From Insolitispirillum peregrinum (GTDB lineage Bacteria > Pseudomonadota > Alphaproteobacteria > Rhodospirillales > Rhodospirillaceae): a stretch of DNA of 64,000 nucleotides. A program made the translations under genes and the position numbers. The notes under the pieces were generated by a model. It was not told the DNA's origin, searched no databases, and saw only the letters and a program-made list of their open reading frames with translations. Position 1 is the first letter of the stretch, and each line of letters starts with the position of its first letter. Positions 1 to 8,838 of the stretch are shown here, in pieces. The DNA is taken from assembly GCF_042665255.1 (NCBI RefSeq), contig NZ_JBHTCD010000007.1. One strand, given 5' to 3'.

Positions 1-1
1 C

Positions 2-679
2 TCGGCGCGCTATCTGCCGGGCGGGTTGATTGCCATCCTGTTTTCAACGGTGGTGATCATGAATCTGGCGCTGGGGGCGCTGTTCCTGGGGGCACGGCTG
101 GATGTGCGTGTTTGTCTGGGGGCGGCGTTCGGCTTGCTGGGGATCGGGGTGGTGTTCATCCCCGAGCTGCAAACCCTGTCGCTGGAAAGCGGTACCGCCA
201 AGGGCATCGCCTTTGCGCTGTCCGGCACCGTCTGTGCCGCGCTGGGCATGACCCTGTCGGCCCGTAACCAGCGCCACGGCATCGGAGTGATGGCCACCAA
301 TGCCTGGGGCATGGGCTATGCCGGGCTGGCGCTGCTGGCGGCGGTGGTGGTCAGCGGAACGCCGCTGCGCTTTGATACCAGCCTCACCTATATTGGTGGC
401 CTGCTGTACCTGTCGCTGATCAGCTCGGTGGTGGCCTTTGCCGCCTATCTGACGCTGGTCGGGCGCATCGGGGTGGCGCGGGCGTCGTACAGCACGGTGC
501 TGTTCCCGATTCTGGCGCTGATCCTGTCCACTTATACCGATGGCTATCACTGGACATGGGAAGCCTTTGCCGGGATCGCGCTGGTGCTGTTCGGCAACGT
601 GCTGGTGCTCTATCGCCCGCGTCCTGTTGCTGCGCCGGTGGTCGAGACGTGCCCGCAGGTGGCCGAGGAACGGGTTTGA
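2..679 (+). CDS. EamA/DMT family transporter, 3' part
   Basis: This is the C-terminal part of an inner-membrane drug/metabolite (EamA) transporter; the reading frame is open at the left window edge, so the start lies outside. About 225 residues are visible, with alternating hydrophobic segments that fit the second EamA repeat of a 10-helix protein, and a short polar tail ending in PQVAEERV. The substrate cannot be told from sequence; EamA proteins export amino acids, metabolites or drugs. The DinB gene follows 17 bases later on the same strand, so they may be co-transcribed. It is not a close copy of the second EamA gene at 22151. Confidence 0.85.
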   Translation, partial: SARYLPGGLIAILFSTVVIMNLALGALFLGARLDVRVCLGAAFGLLGIGVVFIPELQTLSLESGTAKGIAFALSGTVCAALGMTLSARNQRHGIGVMATNAWGMGYAGLALLAAVVVSGTPLRFDTSLTYIGGLLYLSLISSVVAFAAYLTLVGRIGVARASYSTVLFPILALILSTYTDGYHWTWEAFAGIALVLFGNVLVLYRPRPVAAPVVETCPQVAEERV

Positions 680-696
680 AGGAGGGGAGACCAGCC

Positions 697-1197
697 ATGG
701 ACAGCTTTGCCCGCCACATCCACCTGATGGCCCGCTACAACGCCTGGGCCAACGAAACCCTGCTCGACGCCATCGCCGCGCTGGAGCCTGCTGCGTGGGC
801 GGCACCGCGCGGGGCGTTTTTTGGTTCGATGATGGGGACGATGAATCACCTGCTGGTCGGTGATCGCGCGTGGTTCAGCCGGATGAGTGGCACGCCCTAT
901 CCGTGGTTCACCGGCCTTGACCAGATTCTGCACGCCGACTTTGCCGACTTCCGGCAGGCCCGGCGGCAGATGGATGAGACCATCCTGTCGCTGGTGCCGA
1001 CCCTGCCGACCGACGGCGACCTGTCCTATGTCAACAGCAAGGGCGTACCGCAGGTGGTGCCGTGGCGGGTGGTGCTGGGGCATGTGTTCAATCACCAGAC
1101 CCACCACCGGGGGCAGGTCCACACCCTGATCAGTCAGTCGGGCATCGAGCCGCCGCCGCTGGACCTGTTGTATTTCCCGCACGGCTGGGATGCGTGA
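697..1197 (+). CDS. DinB family protein
   Basis: The 166-residue product belongs to the DinB/YfiT-like four-helix bundle family, soluble metal-binding proteins often linked to stress or thiol transferase chemistry. The N-terminal helix has MARYNAWANETLLD, followed by MGTMNHLLVGDRAWF and, near residue 130, a HVFNHQTHHRGQ segment; the histidines of the second and third segments are the family's metal ligands. I chose the ATG at 697 because GGAGGGGA lies 8 bases upstream; a longer frame would run into the preceding gene. Its stop abuts the stop of the convergent aat gene with no spacer. The physiological role is unknown. Confidence 0.85.
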   Translation: MDSFARHIHLMARYNAWANETLLDAIAALEPAAWAAPRGAFFGSMMGTMNHLLVGDRAWFSRMSGTPYPWFTGLDQILHADFADFRQARRQMDETILSLVPTLPTDGDLSYVNSKGVPQVVPWRVVLGHVFNHQTHHRGQVHTLISQSGIEPPPLDLLYFPHGWDA

Positions 1198-1863
1198 TCA
1201 AGGCGGCGGGGTATCCTGCCCCCCTGCGGCCCGCTTGCACTCGGCCACCACCTCGGCGGTGGTCATCGGGCGTTTGAGATCGGCGGCCAGCGGCAGGGCG
1301 GCGTTCAGCTTGTTCAGATAGGCCCGTTTGGGGATTTCGATGGCGCCAAAGCGGGTCAGGTGCTCGGTGACAAACTGGGTATCGAGCAGGGTAAAGCCGC
1401 CATGGCGCAGGCGGGCAATCAGGTGGCACAGCGCCACCTTCGAGGCATCGGTCCGGCGCGAAAACATGCTTTCGCCAAAGAACGCGCCACCGAGGGCCAG
1501 CCCGTACAGCCCGCCAACCAGCGCGCCGTCCTGCCAGCATTCCACCGAATGGGCCAGTCCGACGCCGTGCAGGTGGGTGAACAGGCGGATGATCTGTTCA
1601 TTGATCCAGGTGTCGGGGCGGTCCTCGGTGGCTTCGGCGCAGCCTGCCAGCACGCCGGCGAAATCGCTGTCGATGCGGACCTCGAACAGCTCTTGCCGCA
1701 CCGTCTTCAGCAGCGAGCGCGAGGCGTGAAAGCCATCAAGCGGCAGGACACCGCGCTCCGGTGGGTCAATCCAGTACAGGCGCGGGTCATCGCGTGATTG
1801 CGCCATCGGGAACACGCCACAGGCATAGGCGCGCAACAGGATATCGGGAGTCAGAGTCAGCAT
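1198..1863 (-). CDS. aat: leucyl/phenylalanyl-tRNA--protein transferase
   Basis: Aat transfers Leu or Phe from aminoacyl-tRNA to N-terminal Arg or Lys of proteins, marking them for ClpS/ClpAP degradation in the cytoplasm. The 221-residue product shows family landmarks: LLRAYACGVFPMA at the N-terminus, YWIDPPERGVLP, HSVECWQDGALVGGLYG and FFGESMFSR in the middle, and LLDTQFVTEHL near the C-terminus. The start at 1863 follows AAGGAG at good spacing; a 28-residue upstream extension in the open frame lacks family similarity. It stands alone, convergent with the DinB gene and divergent from the PLP gene at 2028. Confidence 0.96.
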   Translation of the reverse strand: MLTLTPDILLRAYACGVFPMAQSRDDPRLYWIDPPERGVLPLDGFHASRSLLKTVRQELFEVRIDSDFAGVLAGCAEATEDRPDTWINEQIIRLFTHLHGVGLAHSVECWQDGALVGGLYGLALGGAFFGESMFSRRTDASKVALCHLIARLRHGGFTLLDTQFVTEHLTRFGAIEIPKRAYLNKLNAALPLAADLKRPMTTAEVVAECKRAAGGQDTPPP

Positions 1864-2027
1864 CGCCCGGTCTCCTTGGCTATCGTGTCTGGGGGATGAC
1901 GTTTTGACGGTAGCCGAAATACAGGTGCATTGCATCTGAAACAGCAAGACCCCCGTTTCTGGTGTGCAGATGACCGGGTGGTGAGTCTGCTATAGGGTAT
2001 GATGAAAGCCCTGTTCAGGAGTGTGCC

Positions 2028-3098
2028 ATGAGTTACCTGTCCGCCCCGGTCAAGAACCGGGAGTGGGTTGCCGAAGCAATCCGCCGCATCGAAGGCGATA
2101 TCACCCGCTCGGCGGATACCCACCTGATCCGGGTGCCGTTGCCGCAGGTGCCGGGGATTACCCTGTACCTGAAGGATGAATCCAGTCACCCGACCGGCAG
2201 CCTGAAACACCGGCTGGCACGCTCGCTGTTCCTGTATGCGCTGTGCAATGGCTGGATTGGTCCCGAAACAACCATCATTGAATCCTCGTCCGGTTCGACG
2301 GCGATTTCCGAAGCCTATTTTGCCCGCTTGCTTGGTTTGCGCTTTGTGGCGGTGATGCCGCGCTCGACCTCGGCGGAAAAGGTGGCGGCTATTGCCTTTC
2401 AGGGCGGTGAACCGCACCTGATCGACGGCTGGCAGACTTCCGAAGCGGCGCGGGCGTTGGCGCGCGAGCTGAACGGCCACTACATGGACCAGTTCACCTT
2501 TGCCGAACGGGCCACCGACTGGCGCGGCAACAACAACATTGCCGACTCGATTTTCAGCCAGATGAGCGCCGAGCCCTACCCGGAGCCGACGTGGATCGTC
2601 TGTGGAGCCGGGACCGGCGGCACCGCCACCACCATCGGGCGCTACATCCGCTACCGCCGTCTGGACACCCGCCTGTGCGTTGCCGATCCACAGGCGTCGG
2701 TGTTCCACCGCCACTATGCCGACCGCAGCGTGCGGCGGGTCGAAGCCTGTTCCAGCGTCATCGAAGGCATTGGCCGCACCGAGGTCGAGCCGTCGTTCAA
2801 CCCCGATCTGGTGGACCGGATGGTGGCGGTGCCCGACGCTGCCAGCATTGCCTGTGCCCGGCTGATCAGCCAGCGCATCGGGCGCGCGTGCGGTGGATCG
2901 ACCGGTACCAACATCTCGGCCTGCATCGACCTGATCGGCGAAATGGTGGCGCGGGGGGAAAACGGCTCGGTGGTGACCTTGCTGTGCGATTCCGGCGAAC
3001 GCTATCGCTCGACGCTGTATTCTGACGACTGGGTGGAAAAGCGCGGCCTCGATCTGGCCGCCGAATCCGCCCGCATCGCCACCGTGTTCGGGGAGTAA
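2028..3098 (+). CDS. PLP-dependent cysteine synthase-fold enzyme, Cds1-like
   Basis: This 356-residue protein is a fold-type II PLP enzyme. The Schiff-base lysine is K60 in HPTGSLKHRL, the asparagine-loop counterpart is SSSGSTAISEA, and a glycine-rich phosphate-binding loop GAGTGGTATTIG lies near residue 195. Length and segment order match the Cds1-type L-cysteine desulfhydrase/cysteine synthase-like group more than CysK or CysM. It would act on cysteine or a related beta-substituted amino acid in the cytoplasm. CAGGAG lies upstream of the ATG. The FAD amino-acid oxidoreductase gene starts 5 bases after its stop, so the two likely form an amino-acid degradation operon. Confidence 0.85.
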   Translation: MSYLSAPVKNREWVAEAIRRIEGDITRSADTHLIRVPLPQVPGITLYLKDESSHPTGSLKHRLARSLFLYALCNGWIGPETTIIESSSGSTAISEAYFARLLGLRFVAVMPRSTSAEKVAAIAFQGGEPHLIDGWQTSEAARALARELNGHYMDQFTFAERATDWRGNNNIADSIFSQMSAEPYPEPTWIVCGAGTGGTATTIGRYIRYRRLDTRLCVADPQASVFHRHYADRSVRRVEACSSVIEGIGRTEVEPSFNPDLVDRMVAVPDAASIACARLISQRIGRACGGSTGTNISACIDLIGEMVARGENGSVVTLLCDSGERYRSTLYSDDWVEKRGLDLAAESARIATVFGE

Positions 3099-3103
3099 GG
3101 ACC

Positions 3104-4363
3104 ATGCAGGCCAGCGAACGTCCGGTGGCGGTGATTGGCGCCGGAGCCATCGGCATCATTTCGGCGCTGGAACTGGTCCGGCGCGGCCATCCGGTGACAG
3201 TGATCGAGCCGGGACAGGCGGGCGGCGAGCAGGCGGCCAGCTATGGCAATGCCGGCTGGCTGTCGTGCCAGTCGATCATTCCGCCCTCCACGCCGGGGAT
3301 GTGGAAAAAGGTGCCGGGCTATCTGCTCGACCCGCTGGGACCGCTGGCGATCCGTTGGGGATATTTGCCAAAGGTCGCGCCGTGGCTGCTGCGCTATCTG
3401 CTCGGTGGCTGCACGCTGGAGCGGGTGCGCACCACCGCCGGGGCGCTGGCGCCGTTGCAGCGGGACTCGCTGGCCCTGCATGCAGCACTGGCCGCCGAGG
3501 CTGGTGTGCCGCATCTGATTGCTGCCGGGGGCGTGGTGCAGGCCTACCCCGACCGGGCAGCCTTTGAGGCCGAACAAGCGTTGTGGCAGATTCGCGCCGA
3601 CTGCGGCATTCGCTGGCAGGACCTGGACGGCGACGCCGTGCAAGCCACTCTGCCGGGCTTTCCGGCGCGTTATCGCTGTGTGGCGGTGATCGAGCAGGCC
3701 GGGCGTTGCCGCAATCCGGGGGCCTATGTGGCGGCGCTGGCCGATCTGGCCCGGCGGCGTGGCGTGGCCTTTGTGCAGGCGCGGGCGCAGGACTTCAGCT
3801 TTGAGGGGGAGCGGCTGACCAGTGTCCTCACCGACCACGGCCCGGTGCCCTGCCGGGCGGCGGTGATTGCCGCCGGGGCATGGTCCGGCCCGCTGACCGC
3901 CCGCTTGCACGACCGCATGCCGCTGGAAAGCGAGCGCGGCTATCATGTGATGCTGCCGGGGACGTCGCTGGAGTTGCCCGCCAGCTTCATGATGTCCGAT
4001 GGCAAGGCGGTGGTACAGGCGATGGAGCACGGCTTGCGCATCGCCGGGCAAGTGGAAATCGGCAGCCCCGACGCTCCGCCGGACTGGCGGCGGGCCGATA
4101 TCCTGAAAACCCACCTTGGCCGTTTGTTCCCGGCACTCGATCTGTCCGCCGCCCGCGTCTGGCAAGGCAGCCGCCCGGCCATGCCAGACGGTCGCCCCTG
4201 TCTGGGCCGCTCGCGCCGCTCGCCCGATGTGATCTATGCCTTTGGCCACGGCCACATCGGTCTGGGCAGCTCGGCCCGCACGGGCCGGGTGGTGGCGGCG
4301 CTGGTCGGTGGGCAGGCGGCGGAAATCCCGCTGGAGAGGTTCGATCCCCAGCGGTTCCGGTAG
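3104..4363 (+). CDS. FAD-dependent oxidoreductase, D-amino-acid dehydrogenase-like
   Basis: The 419-residue protein is a DAO-fold flavoenzyme. The N-terminal dinucleotide-binding motif is VIGAGAIGIISALELVRRG, and the C-terminus has the QGSRPAMPDGRPCLG and FGHGHIGLGSSA segments seen in DadA-type D-amino-acid dehydrogenases, where they contact FAD and substrate. It probably oxidises a D-amino acid or other secondary amine to the keto acid, passing electrons to the respiratory chain. It follows the Cds1-like gene by 5 bases, with AAGGACC just before its ATG. A run of nine G residues lies right after the stop. The precise substrate is not deducible. Confidence 0.85.
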   Translation: MQASERPVAVIGAGAIGIISALELVRRGHPVTVIEPGQAGGEQAASYGNAGWLSCQSIIPPSTPGMWKKVPGYLLDPLGPLAIRWGYLPKVAPWLLRYLLGGCTLERVRTTAGALAPLQRDSLALHAALAAEAGVPHLIAAGGVVQAYPDRAAFEAEQALWQIRADCGIRWQDLDGDAVQATLPGFPARYRCVAVIEQAGRCRNPGAYVAALADLARRRGVAFVQARAQDFSFEGERLTSVLTDHGPVPCRAAVIAAGAWSGPLTARLHDRMPLESERGYHVMLPGTSLELPASFMMSDGKAVVQAMEHGLRIAGQVEIGSPDAPPDWRRADILKTHLGRLFPALDLSAARVWQGSRPAMPDGRPCLGRSRRSPDVIYAFGHGHIGLGSSARTGRVVAALVGGQAAEIPLERFDPQRFR

Positions 4364-4374
4364 GGGGGGGGAGG

Positions 4375-5574
4375 TTATTCGGCAGCAACCTGCGCAAACG
4401 CCTGTGCCACCCGCTCGACGTTGCGGCTGTTCAGGCCAGCGACGCAGATACGGCCACTGCGCACCAGATAGATGCCGAACTCGTCGCGCAGGCGGTCGAC
4501 CTGTGCGGCGCTGAGACCGGTGTAGCTGAACATGCCGCGCTGCTGCACCAGATAGTCAAAGTTGCGCTGTGGCAGGGCCTGCTTCAGCGCATCGACCAGT
4601 TGGGTGCGCATGGCGATGATGCGGGTGCGCATCTGCTCGACTTCGGCCAGCCACGAGGCCTTCAGGGCGTCGTCGCGCAGCACGATATCGACCAGCGCCG
4701 CGCCGGTGGTCGGCGGGCTGGAGTAGTTGCGGCGGACGGTGGCCTTCAACTGCCCCAGCACCCGCTGGGCGGCCTCGGCGGTGTCGCAGACGATGGACAG
4801 GCCGCCGACGCGTTCGCCGTACAGCGAGAAAATCTTGGAGAACGAGTTGCTGACCAGAAACGGCTGGCCCGTGGACGCCAGAGCGCGGATGGCATAGGCA
4901 TCGTCGTCCATGCCGCCGCCAAAGCCCTGATAGGCGATGTCCATGAAGGCAATCAGGTTGCGCTCGCACACCACGCGGATCACCTGATCCCACTGGGCCG
5001 GGGTCAGGTCCGAGCCGGTCGGGTTGTGGCAGCAGGGGTGCAGCAGGACGATGCCCTGCGCCGGAAGCTGTTGCAGGGCGGCCAGCATGCCGTCGATGTC
5101 AACGCCGCAGGTCTGCGGGTCGAAATAGGGGTAGGTGTGGGTCTTGAATCCGGCGCCTTCAAAGATGGCGACGTGGTTGTCCCAGGTCGGGTTGCTGACC
5201 CAGACTTCGGACTGCGGGAAATAGCGGCGCAGGAAATCGGCCCCGACCTTCAGCGCGCCTGATCCGCCCAGCGTCTGGATGGTGGCAATCCGTCCGTCGG
5301 TGCGGGCCGCCGAGTCCGCGCCGAACAACAGCGCCTGCACGCCGTCGCGGTAGCTGGCCATGCCTTCCATCGGCAGGTACAGTTTGGCTTCGGCCGGGCG
5401 GGCGGCCAGTTGGCTCTGGGCTTCGACCAGCGCCTGCGGCAGCGGCACGATGCCCTGATCGTTGTAGTAAAGACCAATGCTGAGATTGACTTTCGCCGGA
5501 CGGCTGTCGGCACGGAAGGCTTCCATCAGCGACAGGATCGGGTCACCGGCATAGGCATCGACATGATTGAACAT
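4375..5574 (-). CDS. tyrB: aromatic/aspartate aminotransferase
   Basis: A 399-residue class I aminotransferase of the AspC/TyrB type. Visible landmarks are the N-terminal VNLSIGLYYNDQG, HPCCHNPTGSDL in the PLP-binding region, FMDIAYQGFGGG, and SNSFSKIFSLYGERVG, which holds the Schiff-base lysine. It interconverts aspartate or aromatic amino acids with their 2-oxo acids using 2-oxoglutarate. I placed the start at the ATG at 5574; the frame opens further upstream only with TTG. The downstream neighbours in the same direction (YitT, Lrp, aromatic permease) support an aromatic amino-acid role, so tyrB is preferred over aspC, but that is inference. Confidence 0.85.
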   Translation of the reverse strand: MFNHVDAYAGDPILSLMEAFRADSRPAKVNLSIGLYYNDQGIVPLPQALVEAQSQLAARPAEAKLYLPMEGMASYRDGVQALLFGADSAARTDGRIATIQTLGGSGALKVGADFLRRYFPQSEVWVSNPTWDNHVAIFEGAGFKTHTYPYFDPQTCGVDIDGMLAALQQLPAQGIVLLHPCCHNPTGSDLTPAQWDQVIRVVCERNLIAFMDIAYQGFGGGMDDDAYAIRALASTGQPFLVSNSFSKIFSLYGERVGGLSIVCDTAEAAQRVLGQLKATVRRNYSSPPTTGAALVDIVLRDDALKASWLAEVEQMRTRIIAMRTQLVDALKQALPQRNFDYLVQQRGMFSYTGLSAAQVDRLRDEFGIYLVRSGRICVAGLNSRNVERVAQAFAQVAAE

Positions 5575-5607
5575 GGTTGGCTCGCACTCATGCAAGGGGG
5601 GAACGGA

Positions 5608-6222
5608 TCACGCCAGATAACGGTTCGGGCGGTGATTCATCAGGATGATCAGGTTCAGCGCAAAGGCCCCGATGACCGACGCCACCAGCAGCGGCCACGA
5701 CACCAGAAACAGCGAGGCGATCAGGATGGTAAAGTCCAGCGCCATCTGCACCTTGCCCGCCCGGATACCGTAGCGGTCCTGCAGGTACAGGGCCAGCATG
5801 TTGAAGCCGCCCAGACTGGAGCGGTGACGGAACAGGGCGATGAATCCCAGACCCATCGCCACATTGCCCATCACGGCGGCATAGAACGGGTTGATGTCGC
5901 CCAACTGGATGAATTGTGGATGCAGTTCACTGAACAGCGACACCAGTGCGATGGCGCAAAAGGTCTTGATGACGAAATCCAGCCCCATCCGCTTGAAGGC
6001 CAGATAGTAGAACGGCAGGTTGAGGGTGAAGAATACCACCCCAAAGCGGACGCCGAGGACGTGGTGCAACAGCACCGCCAGCCCGGCGGTGCCGCCGGTC
6101 AGGGTGCCGGAGGCCTTGATCAGCATCACGCCGAACGACACGATCAGGCTGCCGACCAGCAGGGCCATCACGTCTTCGATCAGGGTATGGGGGACTTTGG
6201 GGACGGTGGTGGTTTGGCTCAT
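5608..6222 (-). CDS. YitT family membrane protein
   Basis: The 204-residue integral membrane protein belongs to the YitT/DUF161 family, with about five to six hydrophobic helices and the glycine-rich SGTLTGGTAGLAVLLHH motif after the first helix. It lacks the C-terminal cytoplasmic DUF2179 domain found in many YitT proteins, so it is a short form. Function is unknown in general; a transport role is suspected. Its ATG overlaps the stop of the Lrp-type gene by four bases, so the two are translationally coupled. The context suggests a link to amino-acid export or sensing. Confidence 0.8.
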   Translation of the reverse strand: MSQTTTVPKVPHTLIEDVMALLVGSLIVSFGVMLIKASGTLTGGTAGLAVLLHHVLGVRFGVVFFTLNLPFYYLAFKRMGLDFVIKTFCAIALVSLFSELHPQFIQLGDINPFYAAVMGNVAMGLGFIALFRHRSSLGGFNMLALYLQDRYGIRAGKVQMALDFTILIASLFLVSWPLLVASVIGAFALNLIILMNHRPNRYLA

Positions 6223-6734
6223 GGCGTGGCTCCCATGCTCGGATCGGAAGAGGCAGACGGGGCAGAGGCAACCGGCAGGTGGCCGTTTTCCTTCACCCGC
6301 TCCAGCACCACCGCCGTCCGCACATGGCTGACGCTGGCGCTGAGCGAGGCCAGCTCGCTGATCAGGCGGCTCATGTCCGGCAGGTCCGCGGCGGCAATTT
6401 TCAGCAGGTAGTCATAGTCGCCGGTGATCTTGAACACGTCACGGATGGCCGCTTCCCGCTCGATGAAGGCCATCAGGGCGGCCACCGCCTGCGGGGCGTG
6501 GCTGACCATGCGGACCTCGACCATGCCGACCATCGGCGTGCTGTCGGCCAGCGGGGAAATCTGGGCGTAATAGCCAAGGATCATCCCCGACTGTTCCAGC
6601 GCAATCCGGCGGCGCGAGCATTGCGAGGTGGACAGGCCGATCCTGTCGGCCAGATCCTGATTGCTGAGGCGGCCATTGCCGCGCAACAGCGCCAGAATCC
6701 GGCGGTCGTGGTCATCAAGGGCGACGGGTTTCAT
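6219..6734 (-). CDS. Lrp/AsnC family transcriptional regulator
   Basis: A 171-residue regulator with an N-terminal winged helix-turn-helix (LDDHDRRILALLRGNGRLS, then QDLADRIGLSTSQCSRRR) and a C-terminal RAM/AsnC ligand domain (FKITGDYDYLLKIAA). Family members bind amino acids and form octamers wrapping DNA. The start at 6734 (MKPVALDD) gives the standard length; the frame extends 13 residues upstream into the permease gene without similarity. It lies between the APC permease and yitT in one leftward run, so it probably senses an aromatic amino acid and controls the permease and export or aminotransferase genes. Confidence 0.92.
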   Translation of the reverse strand: MKPVALDDHDRRILALLRGNGRLSNQDLADRIGLSTSQCSRRRIALEQSGMILGYYAQISPLADSTPMVGMVEVRMVSHAPQAVAALMAFIEREAAIRDVFKITGDYDYLLKIAAADLPDMSRLISELASLSASVSHVRTAVVLERVKENGHLPVASAPSASSDPSMGATP

Positions 6735-6753
6735 GATCAGCCAGCGCCTTTTC

Positions 6754-8115
6754 TCAGCGTTGAACCGGAGCAAAGCGGGTACGCAGGGCGTACAGCACCC
6801 CCAGCGCCACGATCCATACCGGCATCACCCACACCGCGAGGGTCATGTCCGGGGTCATCATCATCACCACCAGAATTCCGGCCATGAACAGCAGGCACAG
6901 GTAGTTGGTCAGTGGATGCCACGGGCTGCGGAAACTGCTCTGCCGGTTCTGCTGGCGCAGGTGGCGGCGGAATTTCAGGTGGGTCAGGCTGATCATGCCC
7001 CAGTTGATCACCAGCGCGGCAACCACCAGCATCATCAGCAACCCGAACGCCTTGCCGGGCATCAGATAGTTGATCAGCACACAAATGGCTGTTGCCACCG
7101 CCGACACCGCCAGCGCGGGCACCGGCACGCCGCGCTTGTTGACGCGGGTCAGTACCTGCGGGGCATTCTTTTGCAGGGCCAGACCGAACAGCATCCGGCT
7201 GTTGCAGTAAACGCAGCTATTGTACACCGACAGGGCGGCGGTCAGAACCACCACGTTCAGCACGGTGGCCACCAGCCCGTTGTCGAGCGACTGGAAAATC
7301 AGCACGAACGGGCTGCCGCCGTCCTGCACCTGCGTCCACGGGTACAACGACAGCAGGACGGCCAGCGCGCCGACGTAGAAAATCAGGATGCGATAGATCA
7401 CCTGATTGGTGGCTTTGGGGATGGTGGTCTGCGGGTCACGGGCTTCGGCGGCGGTGATGCCGACCAGCTCCAGACCGCCGAACGAGAACATGATCGGGGC
7501 CATCGCCAGCGCCAGACCGCCGAGGCCGTTGGGCAGGAAGCCGCCCAGCGCCCACAGGTTGCTGACCGAGGTCTGCGGGCCGCCGCTGCCGCTGAACAGC
7601 AGCCACAGGCCGAACAGGATCATGCTGACAATGGCGGCAACCTTGATGATGGAAAACCAGAACTCCATCTCGCCGAACAGCTTGACGTGCAGCAGGTTGA
7701 TGATGTTGATCACCACGAAAAAGGCGAGTGCCGAGGCCCAGGTGGGGATCTCGGGCCACCAGTACTGCACATAAATGCCGATGGCGGTCAGTTCGGCCAT
7801 GCTGACCAGCACGTACAGCACCCAGTAATTCCAGCCGGACAGGAACCCGGCGAAATTGCCCCAATAGGTATAGGCAAAGTGGCTGAACGAGCCTGCCACC
7901 GGGGTATCAACGACCATTTCCGCCAGTTGGCGCATGATCAGAAAGGCAATGACCCCGGCGACCAGATAGCCGAGCAGGATTGACGGGCCAGCCAGTTTGA
8001 TGGTTTGTGCCACCCCGAGGAACAACCCGGTCCCGATCGCCCCGCCCAGCGCGATCAACTGAATGTGTCGGTTGGACAGGCCCCGGCTGAGGCTGTCGTT
8101 CTGCTCGCTCTGCAT
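6754..8115 (-). CDS. APC family amino-acid permease, AroP/PheP-like
   Basis: A 453-residue, 12-helix inner-membrane permease of the amino acid transporter (AAT) branch of the APC superfamily. The N-terminus has LSNRHIQLIALGGAIGTGLF, the hallmark substrate and ion site in helix 1, and FSFGGLELVGITAAEARDP in the helix 6 region. These are shared with AroP, PheP and relatives, which import aromatic or other neutral amino acids with protons. It starts at the head of a leftward gene run that includes an Lrp regulator and an aminotransferase, supporting an aromatic substrate. The upstream 140 bases are AT-rich and hold repeated TGTGCAT words that could be Lrp contacts. Confidence 0.88.
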   Translation of the reverse strand: MQSEQNDSLSRGLSNRHIQLIALGGAIGTGLFLGVAQTIKLAGPSILLGYLVAGVIAFLIMRQLAEMVVDTPVAGSFSHFAYTYWGNFAGFLSGWNYWVLYVLVSMAELTAIGIYVQYWWPEIPTWASALAFFVVINIINLLHVKLFGEMEFWFSIIKVAAIVSMILFGLWLLFSGSGGPQTSVSNLWALGGFLPNGLGGLALAMAPIMFSFGGLELVGITAAEARDPQTTIPKATNQVIYRILIFYVGALAVLLSLYPWTQVQDGGSPFVLIFQSLDNGLVATVLNVVVLTAALSVYNSCVYCNSRMLFGLALQKNAPQVLTRVNKRGVPVPALAVSAVATAICVLINYLMPGKAFGLLMMLVVAALVINWGMISLTHLKFRRHLRQQNRQSSFRSPWHPLTNYLCLLFMAGILVVMMMTPDMTLAVWVMPVWIVALGVLYALRTRFAPVQR

Positions 8116-8257
8116 CGAGCCTGATCCTTATCCTGTAAAGGGACAATCACCCGTGATTGCCGCAAAAATGCACAAAGATGGCATTTAGCACAGGAATGAT
8201 GCACATATCCATTAAAATTAGAGTGTTGTGCGAAAAGTGCAGGCTGCCGCCTGAACC

Positions 8258-8358
8258 GCTTGGGGGCGATGCCCCCAAGCCCTCATTTTCTCTTTGAATA
8301 TCAAAGAAATGGGGTCCGGGGCCTTTCGGCCCCGGCGAGGTGTGGAGCCGCGCTCCAC
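8258..8358. repeat. cluster of four short hairpins between genes
   Basis: Four consecutive inverted repeats fill about 100 bases between the permease promoter and the thioesterase stop. They are GCTTGGGGGC with its complement (8258-8267 and 8271-8280, GAT loop), CTTTGA with TCAAAG (8292-8306), CCGGGGCC with GGCCCCGG around a TTTC loop (8316-8335), and GTGGAGC with GCTCCAC (8342-8358). On the minus strand the third hairpin is followed by CCCCATTTCTTTG, so it may end thioesterase transcription. Such stacked hairpins resemble dispersed intergenic repeats. The remaining 8116-8257 is AT-rich leader of the permease gene. Confidence 0.6.
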
Positions 8359-8373
8359 GTCCCTGTTTTATTA

Positions 8374-8811
8374 TTATGCGCGCGGCTGGCCGTCCCTGCT
8401 CTCGCTGCCGCGATGATAGCGAAAGGTGCCGCTGGCGGTGGCAATCAGCGAGTCGTGTTCATCGCGGATGCTGGCCGAGGTGAAAAAGATCTTGCTGCCG
8501 CCGCCGCTGACCAGCCCTTCGGCGCGCAGGTGCTGGCCCTTGGCGATGCCGATGAAGTTGGTGGTCAGCGACAGGGTGAGCGTGCGGCGCACGTTTCCCG
8601 GCACCGGGCAATGACACCCGGCATAGCCGCTGACCGTATCGAGCAGGGTGGTGAGCAATCCGCCGTGGGGGAGACCGGCCCGGTTGAGATGTTCCGGGCG
8701 GAGGGTCATTTCGACCACCGCCCGGCCCTGTTCCCATTCGGTGATCCGGTAGCCCAGCAGGCGGGAAAACCCGCTGGCACTGTTTTGTTCCCACAGAAGA
8801 TTCTCGTCCAT
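8374..8811 (-). CDS. PaaI-type hotdog thioesterase
   Basis: The 145-residue protein is a single hotdog-fold acyl-CoA thioesterase of the PaaI/YdiI group. The HGGLLTTLLDTVSGYAG segment around residue 60 carries the conserved HGG and the acidic catalytic residue of the central helix. It would hydrolyse stalled acyl-CoA or aryl-CoA intermediates in the cytoplasm. It reads leftward downstream of the acyl-CoA ligase and acyl-CoA dehydrogenase genes, separated from the ligase by the 107-bp repeat at 8839. That context supports a CoA-recycling role in the catabolic cluster. Confidence 0.85.
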   Translation of the reverse strand: MDENLLWEQNSASGFSRLLGYRITEWEQGRAVVEMTLRPEHLNRAGLPHGGLLTTLLDTVSGYAGCHCPVPGNVRRTLTLSLTTNFIGIAKGQHLRAEGLVSGGGSKIFFTSASIRDEHDSLIATASGTFRYHRGSESRDGQPRA

Positions 8812-8838
8812 GACCGCTATAGCCTTTCCGGGATGTCA

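Noticed and set aside
4355..4374. G9 run as phase-variable tract (also near 24283)
   Set aside because: Both runs lie after stop codons and outside promoters that I can define, so no coding switch is supported.
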